Source: Butyrivibrio fibrisolvens 16/4
Lineage (GTDB): Bacteria > Bacillota > Clostridia > Lachnospirales > Lachnospiraceae
Reading direction: 5' to 3'
Assembly: GCA_000209815.1 (NCBI GenBank)
Contig: FP929036.1
Span: 1,869,906 to 1,933,905, forward strand
DNA: 64,000 nucleotides
Both the position numbers and the translations under genes were made by a program. Shown one piece after another: positions 8,287-17,760 of the stretch; position 1 is the first letter of the stretch; every line of letters begins with the position of its first letter. The notes beneath the pieces were generated by a model, which searched no databases, had not been told where the DNA came from, and saw only the letters and a program-made list of their open reading frames with translations.

Positions 8287-11200
8287 CCAATTGCGATTCA
8301 ATAAGGTTAACTGAAACAAGTGCTGATACACCCTTTTCCTGCATAGTGATACCGAAAAGTCTGTCAGCTGCGTTCATAGTACCACGACGATGTGTGATAA
8401 CAATAAACTGAGTATTTTTGTAAGCTTATGCAAATAATTTGCAAATCTATCTACGTTTGCATCATCAAGAGCCGCCTCAATCTCGTCGAGAAGACAGAAT
8501 GGTGATGGCTTAAGATTCTGAATAGCAAATAACAACGCAATGGCTGTGAGTGATTTCTCACCACCGGACATCTGCATCATATTAATAAGCTTCTTTCCTG
8601 GTGGCTGAGCATTGATAATGATTCCAGTCTCAAGAAGATTCTCGCTATCAACTAGCTCCAATGTACCGTGACCGCCTCCAAAAAGCTCCTTGAAAGCCTT
8701 GTCAAACTGTACCTGAATATCCTTGAAGCCTTCGGCAAACTGCTTTCTCATTCCCTCATCAAGCTCATCAATGATACGAACAAGTGAAGCCTCTGCCTCA
8801 ACCAAATCATCATGCTGACCCTTAAGGAAATTATAACGCTCTGAAAGCTCTTTGAACTCTTCGATAGCATTAACGTTAACATTTCCCATAGCCTTGATTG
8901 CATTCTTAATCTTGTTTGCTTCTTTTTTCATCTGATCAAGATCAGTAAGCTCTGGATCCTTTAGCTCCTCAGCGCTGTGGTAAGTGAGCTCATACTCATT
9001 CCACATATAATTATTCTGATAAGAAATAGCATCGTTGATTTTTTCCTTCTGGGAATCAAGACGATAAATTTCTTTATCAAGTTCTGAGATTCTATCTGAA
9101 ATCTCCTGGCGCTGCTCAAAGAAATTCTTGTGAGAATTATTAAGGTTCTCACGCTTTTCAACATTTTCTTTAATCTCTGCTTCCAGCTGTCCAAAGGAAT
9201 CATCTGAAGCTGCAATAGTTGATTTGATTTCTTCGATGCGCTTTGTATTATTGGCAATATCTTCTTTTGAAGATTTTGCATTTTCTTTTATTGTGGCTAT
9301 ATCACTATCACATTTTGTAATTTCTGTAGTAACACGATCAATATTTTGCTGAACGAAATCTACATTGCTACGAGCGTTTGCCTCTTCGATAAGAACTTCG
9401 GACATTGTTCTATTAACAGATGTCTCCATATAGGTCTTTTCATCCACCTCATCAGAAAGCTTCTGAATCTCAGCCTTGAGCTCTGCTTCCTTGTCCTCAG
9501 ATTCCTTCTTTTCAAATTCGATTTCCTTTTTACCAGCAGCAATCTCAGTAAGCTGTGCTTCTAATTCATCGCTTTCCTTTGAAAGACCTTCGTAAGCTGT
9601 AAGACTTTCTTTGCGTTGCTCGTTAGCTCTGTCCAAACCAAGCTTTGCAGTATTAAGAGCAATAGCTGCCTCATTAAGCTTTGTAGTGTTCTCTTCTTTG
9701 TCTGATTCCAAAAGACCAGCAGCTGTCTCTATGTCTGCAGCGCGTTTCTTTAAATCATCCATTTCATTAGAAAGAACATCAAGCTTCTCTTCAAGCTCTT
9801 CAATCTCGCGGTTTCTTCCAAGAAGATTAGACTTGTTCTTGAAGTGACCACCAGTCATTGAACCACCTGGCGCCAAATATTCACCATCGATTGTAACAAT
9901 ATGAATGCTGTAATTATTCTTCTTTGCAAGAGCAATAGCCGAATCAATATTATCTGTAACAACTACACGACCAAGTAAGTAAGCTACTACACCGTCAAAT
10001 TTGCTATCACAGGTAACAAGCTCTGAAGCAAGACCAAGAACGCCCTTATCATTTAAGACCTCAGTCTTTTTGAAATTGCCACGTCCATCAACAGATGTAA
10101 GTGGAAGGAATGTAGCACGACCAAGCTTGTTATCCTTAAGGAAGCGGATAAGCTCCTTAGCACAGGCCTCGTCTGCGGTTACGATGTTTTGGATGTTTCC
10201 GCCAAGAGCTGTCTCGATGGCCATCTCGTATTTCTTTTCTACGTGGATAAGATCAGAAACAACACCCTCGATACCTTTTATCTTGCCCTTTTGCTCCATA
10301 ACCTTACGAGTAGAGTTTCCATATCCCTCGTAACGCTCTGCAATATTCTTAACTGACTCTAAACGTGTCTGAACTCTTGCGAATTCATCCTTCTTAGCCT
10401 GTAAATCAGCAAAATTCTTGCGATTCTTTTCTTTCCACTGTGCAGACTTTTCTGAAAGCTCTTTATCCTTATCCTGAAGCTCTAATAGAAGGCTTTGAGC
10501 ATTTTTAAACTCTTCTTCTGCCAATGCAACAGCAGCATCAAGGTCTTCCTCGCGAGTCTTTCGCTCTAAAAGACGCTGAGTAAGCTTTGCCTTACGGATG
10601 TTGGTCTGCTCAAGCATTGTCTCTAAACGCTGTTCCTTAGATTTAATAGAAGCTCTGTTGTTAAGGAGCTCCATAATAGCCTTGTTATCAGCATCAATCT
10701 TTTCGTTGTTTGCGACAATAGCGTTCTGTAATTCTGAGTAATTGCTCTTAACAGAATTAAGACGCTCTAATGCTTCCTCCAAAGTCTTGTCCAAGGATTC
10801 TTTTTCTGATTTAAAACCAGCAAGCTGCTCTTCCTTTTCCTTTTTATCTGCCTCGATTTCTGCCACACGGGCTGTGAGACTTTCGTCAGTAGCATTTGCT
10901 GAACGAATCTTTTCCTCTAAAAGTGCAATCTCATTTTCAAGCTTGCCCTTAAGAAGTGTAGAATCCGACTGCTGTTTCTTTAAATCTTCTATCTTTTGAT
11001 CTAAATCTGTAATCTCTTGCTCCAATGCATCGTACTTCACACGAATTTCTTCCTGGGAAGACTTGCTAGCCTCCAACTGTTCAGTAGCAATGCTGGTGTT
11101 TTTCTCAACTTCCTCAAGATTTGTATGAAGTCTGTCTACCTCAAGAAGGAAGGAATTGACATCTATCTTCTTTAAGTCTTCTTTGAACTTAAGGTATTTT

Positions 11201-11837
11201 TCGCATCCTCAGACTGCTTCTCTAATGGCCCGATTCTACGCTCCTGCTCAGATAAAATATCGTTAACACGAACAAGGTTTTCTCGCTCGCTTTCAAGCTT
11301 TTTAACAGATGCAGCCTTACGCTTTTTATATTTAACAATACCAACAGCCTCATCAAAAAGCTCACGTCTATCCTCTGGCTTACCTGAAAGAATCTTTTCA
11401 ATCTGACCCTGACCGATAATAGAGTAGCCTTCCTTACCGACACCAGTATCATAGAAAAGCTCTGCAACGTCCTTTAGTCGGCAAGGGGTACCATTTAAAA
11501 GATACTCACTCTCACCTGAACGATAAACTCTTCTTGCTATTGTGACCTCTTCATAATCCACTGGAAGCACATGATCGCTATTATCCATAGTAAGCGCAAC
11601 GTATGCGTAAGATAAAGGCTTTCTAGCCTCTGTTCCTGCAAAGATGACATCCTGCATAGAAGCGCCACGAAGCTGCTTTGCAGACTGCTCACCAAGAACC
11701 CAGCGAACGGCATCTGCTACGTTTGATTTGCCGGAACCGTTAGGACCAACGATACCGGTTATTCCGTTATGGAATTCAAACTTCATCTTATGTGCGAAGG
11801 ATTTAAATCCATACAATTCTATACTTTTTAAATACAT
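8279..11837 (-). CDS. smc: Chromosome segregation ATPase SMC, interrupted by two frameshifts
   Basis: About 1186 residues once two A5 runs are restored to A6 (T5 on the plus strand at 8415-8419 and 11197-11201). The Walker A motif GPNGSGKSN is near residue 35, two long coiled coils flank a hinge near the middle (GGSMTGG region), and the C-terminal head has [16 protein letters not shown] and Walker [13 protein letters not shown]. Restored joints read [15 protein letters not shown] and [20 protein letters not shown] with ScpAB compacts and resolves origins. It lies between rnc and ftsY as in Bacillus. As given, neither head is continuous with its coil, so the protein would be non-functional; I treat it as an intact gene with base-call errors. 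Confidence 0.95.
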
Positions 11838-11904
11838 ATTTTTCTCCCTGATTTTTTCAAACTCTTATTCAACTCCCCGCTGGTTACAGCTACAAGCATC
11901 TTCG

Positions 11905-11983
11905 CCTGTTACGCTAACAATTATTATATTCCTTGGTCGCGAGATTGGCTCCCCAAGAAACATAATAATTTGTTAGCTACAGG
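11905..11983 (-). other. Long hairpin between rnc and smc
   Basis: Arms 11905-11936 and 11953-11983 pair over about 30 positions around a 16-base loop. There are two or three bulged bases, and the arm differences are G-U pairs in the minus-strand RNA but A-C mismatches in the plus-strand RNA. This points to function as transcribed RNA. It begins about 30 bases past the RNase III stop. A double-stranded stem this long is a typical RNase III substrate. A small palindromic repeat element is the alternative. Confidence 0.6.
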
Positions 11984-12013
11984 CTAGATTAATCTAAATC
12001 ATAAAATAGATTT

Positions 12014-12715
12014 TTATATGATTTTAATAGAATCTTCTTTGTGTAAACGCATGAGGCCTTCGTAGGCGGCTTCCTGCTCGGCGGCTTTTTTGGTGCTGCC
12101 TGTGCCGTGGCCCAGGACACGACTGCCAACTAAAGCCTGTACGCTAAACTGCTTTGCGTGATCAGGACCTGATTCTGAAAGAAGCTCGTAAGTAAGTGGC
12201 TCCTTAAAATTAGCCTGAACAACCTCCTGCAAGCGCGTCTTGCTATCGTAAAATAGCTGCTTATGCTCTATATCATTTAATACAAATCGATGAATATACT
12301 TTGATGCAGGCTCCATACCGCCATCTAAGAAGATGGCACCAATAGTAGCCTCAAAGGCATCTGACAAAATGGATTTTCTGGTGCGTCCACCTGTCATATC
12401 CTCACCTTTAGAAAGGAGAACATAATCACCAAGATTTATCTCCTTGCAGATATAAGCAAGGGTAGGCTCGCATACTATGCTGGCTCTAAGCCTAGAAAGC
12501 TTTCCCTCGTTAAGATCGGTGTAATTTAGATACAAAAACTCACTCGATACAATTTCAAGCACTGCATCACCAAGGAACTCTAATCTCTCGTTATCAGAGA
12601 GCTTTTTCATATGATGCTCATTAGCATATGAACTATGTGTAAGCGCCTGTCGTAATAAGCTTTCGTCTCTAAACTCATACCCGATTGTCTTTTGAAATTC
12701 TTTTAAATCCTTCAA
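12014..12715 (-). CDS. rnc: Ribonuclease III
   Basis: A 233-residue double-strand-specific endonuclease that processes rRNA and structured mRNAs. The catalytic signature NERLEFLGDAVLE is present near residue 44, the second acidic site (DAFEATIGAIFLDGG) follows, and the last 70 residues form a double-stranded RNA-binding domain ending in KKAAEQEAAYEGL. I choose the TTG at 12715 as start: AGGAGG lies seven bases before it and LKDLKEFQ matches the family start. The ATG at 12751 lies inside a terminator hairpin. It sits between acpP and smc as in other Firmicutes. Confidence 0.95.
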   Translation of the reverse strand: MKDLKEFQKTIGYEFRDESLLRQALTHSSYANEHHMKKLSDNERLEFLGDAVLEIVSSEFLYLNYTDLNEGKLSRLRASIVCEPTLAYICKEINLGDYVLLSKGEDMTGGRTRKSILSDAFEATIGAIFLDGGMEPASKYIHRFVLNDIEHKQLFYDSKTRLQEVVQANFKEPLTYELLSESGPDHAKQFSVQALVGSRVLGHGTGSTKKAAEQEAAYEGLMRLHKEDSIKII

Positions 12716-12738
12716 AATATTACCTCCTGAGTTTAAAA

Positions 12739-12763
12739 TGGTGTCCAGCATAGCTGGACACCA
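12739..12763 (-). terminator. Hairpin after acpP (partial terminator)
   Basis: TGGTGTCCAGC (12739-12749) pairs perfectly with 12753-12763 around a three-base loop. On the minus strand it is followed only by TTTTAAAC, so it probably attenuates rather than stops transcription into rnc, keeping acpP mRNA more abundant. Confidence 0.7.
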
Positions 12764-12775
12764 GCAATAATTAAA

Positions 12776-13012
12776 TTATTTTTCAGCTACAGTCTTCTTA
12801 ATAAGCTCAACTGCATCACCTACAGTAGAAAGCTTCTCTGCTGCGTCTGTATCAACCTCGATGTTAAGCTTCTCCTCAACGCCCATAATAATCTGGAATA
12901 CGTCAAGAGAATCAGCACCTAAATCGTCAACGAATGTTGTCTCTGGCTTAATCTCAGCTGTATCTACATTTAATACCTCTGCAATAATCTCCTTTAATAA
13001 ATCGAACTCCAT
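12776..13012 (-). CDS. acpP: Acyl carrier protein
   Basis: A 78-residue acidic helical protein with the phosphopantetheine site Ser35 in DLGADSLD. It carries growing acyl chains in fatty acid synthesis and supplies them to PlsX, encoded just upstream. It starts two bases after the plsX stop. The fabD and fabG genes that lie between plsX and acpP in Bacillus are absent here. Confidence 0.98.
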   Translation of the reverse strand: MEFDLLKEIIAEVLNVDTAEIKPETTFVDDLGADSLDVFQIIMGVEEKLNIEVDTDAAEKLSTVGDAVELIKKTVAEK

Positions 13013-13014
13013 TT

Positions 13015-14033
13015 CTAATCCTCCTTTTTATCTAAAACAATGTTGTTTTGAATATGCTCGTTAATTTTCTGCTCTTTGAATGTAAGACACTGGAAAATAG
13101 TGTTTTTAACCTCTCCTGCTTTGGCACTACCGTGAGTCTTGACTACAAGGCCTTTTAAGCCAAGAAGTGGTGCTCCGCCATATTCTGTAGCATCAAAGCT
13201 CTTTAATGTCTTCTTAAGAGCTGGAAGGGCAAGTGCAGCACCAATCTTTGAGCGAAGTGTACTCATAAGACCACCTTTAATAACAGAAACAAGAGTGGCT
13301 GCCAAACCTTCGTAAAGTTTTAAAATAACATTTCCAACGAAACCATCGCACACAATAACATCTGCGTCTCCGTTAGGAATATTTCTAGCCTCTATACTTC
13401 CGATAAAATTAATATCGCTACACTCCCTGAGAAGTGGCATAGTCTCTTTAACAAGGGCATTTCCTTTTTCATCCTCGGCACCAACATTTACAATGGCAAC
13501 CCTAGGATTCTTAATGCCTACAACCTTTTCCATATAGATGCTGCCCATCCTTGCAAACTGAACAAGATGGCTGGCACGACAATCTACATTAGCTCCTGAA
13601 TCAGCAAGAAGTGCAACACCAGTTTTTACTGGGAACAGTGCACCAAAAGGAGCTCTTTCGATACCACGAATACGGCCAACTATTCCAAGACCACCTGTGA
13701 GAAGGGCTCCAGAATTGCCAGCGGAAACAAAGGCATCAGCTATTCCATCCTTTACCAGATGGAGACCAACTACCATAGAGGAATCCTTTTTCGTTTGATA
13801 GCCATAACAGGATGCTCGGCAGTCTCAATAACCTCTGTGGCATTTTTAATTTCGATTTGATCTGCTGGGTAAGAATAAGACTGAAGTTCAGACTTAATAA
13901 CGTCTTCTTTTCCAACAAGAATAACCTTAACTTCTTTATTAAGATTTACTGCATCTACTGCACCTTTAACCATTTCTTTAGGAGCATTATCTCCACCCAT
14001 GGCATCAAGTGCTACAACTGTATAATCACCCAT
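13015..14033 (-). CDS. plsX: Phosphate acyltransferase PlsX, interrupted by one frameshift
   Basis: About 339 residues, the normal family length, starting MGDYTVVALDAMGGDNAPKE. PlsX converts acyl-ACP to acyl-phosphate for phosphatidic acid synthesis. The frame breaks at a T5 run (plus strand 13787-13791). Adding one base restores VMAIKRKKDSSMVVGLHLVK, which matches the family's KKxSSM segment. Later motifs include SAGNSGALLTGG and VCDGFVGNV. It lies between rpmF and acpP. As written, the gene is broken in the middle of its active site; a sequence error is likelier than loss. Confidence 0.94.
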
Positions 14034-14109
14034 AACATTCCCTTTCTTACATACTGTTAAAAGTATACTTGAAATGCACAAATAATTCAAACCAAATAGC
14101 AAAAGAAAA

Positions 14110-14129
14110 GCCCCTCGTAAACGAGGGGC
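14110..14129 (-). terminator. Terminator-like hairpin after rpmF
   Basis: GCCCCTCGT and ACGAGGGGC pair perfectly around a two-base centre, followed on the minus strand by TTTTCTTTTGC. It lies 15 bases past the rpmF stop and before plsX, so plsX probably depends on readthrough. Confidence 0.8.
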
Positions 14130-14143
14130 GATTCCATTCGTAA

Positions 14144-14323
14144 TTAATCTACTGCTACGATCTCTTTCTTGTTGTATGATCCACAGTTCTTGCAAACTCT
14201 GTGTGGAACCATAAGCTCGCCACACTTGCTGCACTTAACAAGAGTAGGGTTGCTCATCTTCCAATTTGCTCTTCTTTTATCTCTTCTTCCCTTAGAAGAT
14301 TTGTTCTTTGGACAAATAGACAT
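14144..14323 (-). CDS. rpmF: 50S ribosomal protein L32
   Basis: A 59-residue basic protein starting MSICPKNKSSKGRRDKRRAN. It keeps four cysteines in two CxxC pairs (CSKCGELMVPHRVCKNCG), so it is the zinc-binding form of L32. Its AAGGAGGTG ribosome site is embedded in the last codons of yceD, and its ATG follows the yceD stop by one base, which implies translational coupling. Confidence 0.98.
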   Translation of the reverse strand: MSICPKNKSSKGRRDKRRANWKMSNPTLVKCSKCGELMVPHRVCKNCGSYNKKEIVAVD

Positions 14324-14324
14324 G

Positions 14325-14854
14325 CTATTTCACCTCCTTAAAGCTATTAAAGACATCTAAAAATTGTGCCATTCTAGGATCTAAAACTGTATCATCACAG
14401 CCGCAAGGCTCGATGTTACGATTCTTTCCGCAAACAGGGCAAATGCCCTTGCAGTCATCCTGGCACAATATCTTTGCCGGGAAATTCACTAAGATCTCGT
14501 TTAAAATTAGCTCATCTACATCGATATCCTCTCCATCAACGAATGAATAAGGACCCAGCTCCTCATCAGGAACCACCTCTCCATCTGAAACCTGAATGGT
14601 CTCATCCACAGAAACAGGAACCTTAAAGGAAACATCTGTCAAGCATCTGTCACAGGAACCAGAGATAATACTCTCTGTATTGAATGTGATGTGAAGCTTT
14701 CCGTTGCCAATCATAGATGTAACTACTTCAAATGGCTCTATGTGATTGATAGAAAAATCACTGCCAAGGTAAGAAAATTATTAATATCGCAAGTACCTGC
14801 GAACTTCTTACTCTGATCAGTTAATGAAGTAATATCTTTTATAGAAATCTTCAT
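14325..14854 (-). CDS. yceD: DUF177 family protein YceD, interrupted by a frameshift
   Basis: About 176 residues after restoring one base in the A4 run at 14774-14777 (T5 expected on the coding strand), which gives NNFSYLGSDFSINHIEPFEV. The C-terminal part has CDRCL and the CPVCGKNRNIEPCGC cysteine cluster, typical of Firmicute DUF177 proteins. These are encoded before rpmF in most bacteria and are linked to 23S rRNA processing. The start follows TAGGAGATATTT. It is the first gene after the consensus promoter at 14881-14909. Confidence 0.88.
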
Positions 14855-14880
14855 AAATATCTCCTATCCACACTTTGTCA

Positions 14881-14909
14881 ATTATACATAGCAAAAATAT
14901 AGTTGTCAA
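14881..14909 (-). promoter_or_regulatory. Consensus sigma-A promoter of the yceD-rpmF-plsX-acpP-rnc-smc-ftsY unit
   Basis: Exact TTGACA (minus strand, 14904-14909), a 17-base spacer and exact TATAAT (14881-14886). The predicted start is about 20 bases before the yceD ATG. The -35 lies within a weak hairpin following ackA. Confidence 0.9.
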
Positions 14910-14939
14910 ACATTTTCTTAATTTTTTGAAACTATATTT
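14895..14939 (-). terminator. Weak hairpin after ackA, possible terminator
   Basis: AAATATAGTT (14895-14904) pairs with AACTATATTT (14930-14939) across a 25-base loop, followed on the minus strand by TTTGC. It is A/T-only apart from one pair, so termination would be inefficient. Confidence 0.35.
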
Positions 14940-14944
14940 AATAA

Positions 14945-16141
14945 TTATTTTCCTGAAACGATAGCTGCTGTATCTCTAGCAATCATAACCTCTTCGTTTG
15001 TAGGGATAACGAATACCTTAACCTTTGAAGAATCAGCTGAAATAAGCTTGTCCTCGCTAGGTCCATCGTTTCTAGAAGGGTCGATTTCAACACCCATAAA
15101 TCCAAGGTGATCACATACTGCCTGACGAAGGCCAGCATTGTTCTCTCCAAGACCTGCTGTGAAGCAAATCATATCTACACCATTCATAGCTGCAGCATAT
15201 GCACCTACATACTTAGCGATTCTGTAAGCAATCATATCCATAGCAAGTTTTGCTCTCTTATTGCCCTCGCCTGAAGCAGCGATAAGATCACGGAAGTCAG
15301 ATGAGATACCTGAAATACCAAGTGCACCAGACTCCTTATTAAGAACGTTCATAACGCCTGCGAAATCAAGACCTTCCTTCTTTGCCATATATTCAACAGC
15401 TGAAGGATCGATATCACCTGAACGAGTACCCATAACAAGACCCTCAAGTGGAGAAAGACCCATTGAAGTATCAACAGACTTTCCATTTAATACTGCACAG
15501 CAAGATGCACCGTTACCGATGTGGCAAACGATAATCTTTGAATTGTTGATATCAGCATTTGCGAACTCGCAAACTCTCTTTGAAACATAGCTGTGGCTAG
15601 TTCCGTGGAAACCGTAACGACGAACGCCGTACTGCTCATAGTACTTGTAAGGAACAGCATACATATAAGCTTCCTGTGGCATTGTCTGATGGAAAGCTGT
15701 ATCAAATACACCTACCTGTGGCTTGCCTGGCATAAGCTCGCGGCATGCGTTAATACCAATAATATTTGCTGGATTGTGAAGTGGTGCAAGATCATTACAC
15801 TCCTCTACAACCTTAATCATTTCATCTGTGATAAGTGCAGAAGCTGCAAACTTCTCACCACCGTGTACGACTCTGTGTCCTACAGCATCGATTTCATCAA
15901 GAGACGCAATAGCGCCTGTCTTAGCATTTGTAATAGCCTCGATAACAGCTGCAACTGCTTCCTTGTGTGTAGGCATAGGAATGTCTGTAATCTCCTTATC
16001 AAGACCTTCCTTCTGATATACGATACGTCCATCGATACCAATTCTCTCACAAAGTCCTTTGCAAAGTACCTGCTCACTTTCAGAATCGATTACCTGATAC
16101 TTAAGTGATGAGCTACCACAGTTGATAACTAAAATCTTCAT
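14945..16141 (-). CDS. ackA: Acetate kinase
   Basis: A 398-residue enzyme that makes ATP and acetate from acetyl phosphate, the main energy-yielding end step of fermentation. It starts MKILVINCGSSSLKYQVID, the conserved kinase signature, and contains GHRVVHGGEKF, RRYGFHGTSH and the ATP-binding FTAGLGEN. No pta gene is adjacent, although the pair is often together. GAAAGGAAAT precedes the ATG. It is divergent from tmcAL, with a promoter at 16206-16233. Confidence 0.98.
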   Translation of the reverse strand: MKILVINCGSSSLKYQVIDSESEQVLCKGLCERIGIDGRIVYQKEGLDKEITDIPMPTHKEAVAAVIEAITNAKTGAIASLDEIDAVGHRVVHGGEKFAASALITDEMIKVVEECNDLAPLHNPANIIGINACRELMPGKPQVGVFDTAFHQTMPQEAYMYAVPYKYYEQYGVRRYGFHGTSHSYVSKRVCEFANADINNSKIIVCHIGNGASCCAVLNGKSVDTSMGLSPLEGLVMGTRSGDIDPSAVEYMAKKEGLDFAGVMNVLNKESGALGISGISSDFRDLIAASGEGNKRAKLAMDMIAYRIAKYVGAYAAAMNGVDMICFTAGLGENNAGLRQAVCDHLGFMGVEIDPSRNDGPSEDKLISADSSKVKVFVIPTNEEVMIARDTAAIVSGK

Positions 16142-16205
16142 AATAGCTATTTCCTTTCTTATATAAATTTTTCTTTCTTTAACTTATGTTTTACGCAACT
16201 ATAAT

Positions 16206-16233
16206 ATTATAGCATTTAAATTTGTCATCTCAA
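16206..16233 (-). promoter_or_regulatory. Promoter of ackA
   Basis: TTGAGA (minus strand, 16228-16233), a 16-base spacer, and TATAAT (16206-16211). It overlaps the region used by the divergent tmcAL promoter. Confidence 0.65.
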
Positions 16234-16246
16234 CCCTTAATTAATG

Positions 16247-16252
16247 TATAAT
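16247..16252 (+). promoter_or_regulatory. -10 box of tmcAL
   Basis: TATAAT on the plus strand 33 bases before the tmcAL ATG. The best -35 is TTGTCA at 16222-16227, but at a 19-base spacing, so this promoter would be weak or activator-dependent. Confidence 0.5.
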
Positions 16253-16284
16253 AAGTGAAGAAAAGTTTTTTCGGAGGAACAAAA

Positions 16285-17454
16285 ATGGTTGTAGGAATCG
16301 TCGCAGAATATAATCCTTTTCATAATGGACATAAACTACAGATAGAATATGCCAAAAACGTCCTAGGAGCTGATGCTATTGTGATAGCTATGTCAGGCAG
16401 TTTTACACAAAGAGGCGAGATTGCCTGCTTCGATAAATACACAAGAGCACAGGCAGCTTTAAAATGTGGTGCAGATATAGTTCTTGAAATTCCTACTATT
16501 TTTGCCACCTCTTCTGCCAGGGAATTCGCCTCTGCCGGTGTGCAGCTTTTGGCATCTTCCGGTATAGTAGACACACTTTTATTTTCAGGAGAATGCGCTG
16601 ATAAGGATTTATTTATAAAAGAAAGCAAAAAGCTTGTAGAACTGGAAAATTCCGGAGAAATTAATAACGAGATTAATACTCTGGTTGCATCAGGTATAAG
16701 CTATGCCACTGCAAGGGCCAAGGCTTTAAAAACATTCTTAGCTGAAGATATCATCTCCTCTCCTAATAATATATTAGGAATCGAGTACTGCAGATATATT
16801 ATTGCTAATAATCTAGATATGGATATAGCTGTTATGAAGCGTCAGGGCAACGAATATAATGATTTAAGCCTATCAGGAGAGCTTAGCTCTGCTACAGCTA
16901 TCAGAGAGCATTACAAGCTTAACAAGGAATATTTTGCCGTCCCTGAGGAGGTTATAGATCTATACAATGATTCCTGCTTTATAAAGGCAAATGATATATC
17001 TGCTCTTCTTCATTACAAATTATTAAGCTGTAAGAGTTTTGATAAGTATTTAGACTGTACAAAAGATCTTTCAGACAGAATCATCAACAAATTAAACGAA
17101 TTCGAAACCTATACCCAGTTTTGTGAAGTACTTAAAACCAAAAATTTCGAGTACTCACGAATCAGCCGTGTGTTATGTCATATTCTTCTTGAGATTACAA
17201 ACGAAGATTTCAAAACTGCTAAAGAGGCAGGCTACATTTCTTACCTTAGAATGCTAGGCTTTAGTAAAAAGGGAAGTAAATATTTAGGAAAGATAAAAGA
17301 TAAGGGTGAGTGTCCATTGATAACAGCTCCTACCGACGACATAAGCTATCCTGACATTCTATCAAGCGATATAGTAAGAATCATCCAAACCCAGAAAAAT
17401 AAAGCTGCCATCCCTAATGAATATACAAGAAAATTTGAATTGAAAAATATATAA
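16285..17454 (+). CDS. tmcAL: tRNA(Met) cytidine acetate ligase TmcAL
   Basis: A 389-residue nucleotidyltransferase-fold protein starting MVVGIVAEYNPFHNGHKLQI; HNGH is the HxGH adenylate-binding motif. FTQRGEIACFDKYTRA, SPNNILGIEY and the arginine-rich KRQGNEYND segments match the YlbM/TmcAL family, which activates acetate with ATP and acetylates C34 of elongator tRNA-Met. The ATG at 16285 is chosen because GGAGG lies seven bases upstream. It is the only plus-strand protein gene. It faces acetate kinase across a shared promoter region, and a bidirectional terminator follows. Confidence 0.93.
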   Translation: MVVGIVAEYNPFHNGHKLQIEYAKNVLGADAIVIAMSGSFTQRGEIACFDKYTRAQAALKCGADIVLEIPTIFATSSAREFASAGVQLLASSGIVDTLLFSGECADKDLFIKESKKLVELENSGEINNEINTLVASGISYATARAKALKTFLAEDIISSPNNILGIEYCRYIIANNLDMDIAVMKRQGNEYNDLSLSGELSSATAIREHYKLNKEYFAVPEEVIDLYNDSCFIKANDISALLHYKLLSCKSFDKYLDCTKDLSDRIINKLNEFETYTQFCEVLKTKNFEYSRISRVLCHILLEITNEDFKTAKEAGYISYLRMLGFSKKGSKYLGKIKDKGECPLITAPTDDISYPDILSSDIVRIIQTQKNKAAIPNEYTRKFELKNI

Positions 17455-17462
17455 TAAAAAAA

Positions 17463-17486
17463 CACTCAGAACTCTGAGTGCTTTTT
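17463..17486. terminator. Bidirectional terminator between tmcAL and tRNA-Glu
   Basis: CACTCAGA (17463-17470) pairs with TCTGAGTG (17473-17480). On the plus strand it is followed by CTTTTT and on the minus strand by TTTTTTT, so it can end both the tmcAL and tRNA transcripts, which converge here. Confidence 0.85.
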
Positions 17487-17488
17487 AG

Positions 17489-17560
17489 CAGTTCCTAGCG
17501 GAATCGAACCGCTGTTTTCGCCGTGAGAGGGCGACGTCTTAACCGCTTGACCAAGGAACC
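17489..17560 (-). tRNA. tRNA-Glu (anticodon CTC)
   Basis: Seventy-two bases fold as a standard cloverleaf: acceptor GGTTCCT with AGGAACT (G1-U72 wobble), D stem GTC/GAC, anticodon stem TCGCC/GGCGA with loop CTCTCAC giving anticodon CTC, T arm AGCGG-TTCGATT-CCGCT, discriminator G73. The CCA end is not encoded. The CTC anticodon reads GAG only, so a second tRNA-Glu (TTC) must exist elsewhere. Confidence 0.93.
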
Positions 17561-17590
17561 ATATTTATCTTTTGCCTTGCGACGAAGATT

Positions 17591-17619
17591 ATATTACTAT
17601 GTAAAACTAAATAAGTCAA
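17591..17619 (-). promoter_or_regulatory. Promoter of tRNA-Glu
   Basis: TTGACT (minus strand, 17614-17619), a 17-base spacer and TAATAT (17591-17596). A TATAAT-like run overlaps just downstream. It is about 30 bases before the mature tRNA 5' end. Confidence 0.75.
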
Positions 17620-17673
17620 GCAAAAATATATAATTATTTGTAGAAAATTTTAAACCTCTAAAATATCCCAACA

Positions 17674-17750
17674 AGCGGGAAAGCAGGGCCCATGCAAATT
17701 GCCTTCGGCAATGGGCCCGCTGTGGCAAACAGGTTCTCCCCGCTAGCGGG
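17674..17750 (-). other. GC-rich nested hairpins downstream of galE
   Basis: GGGCCCAT (17686-17693) pairs with 17711-17718, and inside it TTGCC/GGCAA makes a second stem. CCCGC/GCGGG at 17739-17750 makes a third. AGCGGG at 17674-17679 can also pair with CCCGCT at 17739-17744, enclosing all of it. It stands out as GC-rich among A/T-rich spacers and lacks a U run, so it is not an ordinary terminator. Confidence 0.5.
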
Positions 17751-17760
17751 TCCCCCCTAT

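Noticed and set aside
8374-11837. smc as two pseudogene fragments
   Set aside because: No sequence is missing, both joints are one-base run changes, and the restored stop overlaps the ftsY start as expected for a live gene.
12716-12751. ATG start of rnc at 12751
   Set aside because: It lies inside the acpP terminator palindrome; AGGAGG is correctly spaced only for the TTG at 12715, which also matches the family N terminus.
16320-16628. Minus-strand open frame inside tmcAL
   Set aside because: Antisense shadow of a well-supported gene, with no ribosome site or domain.
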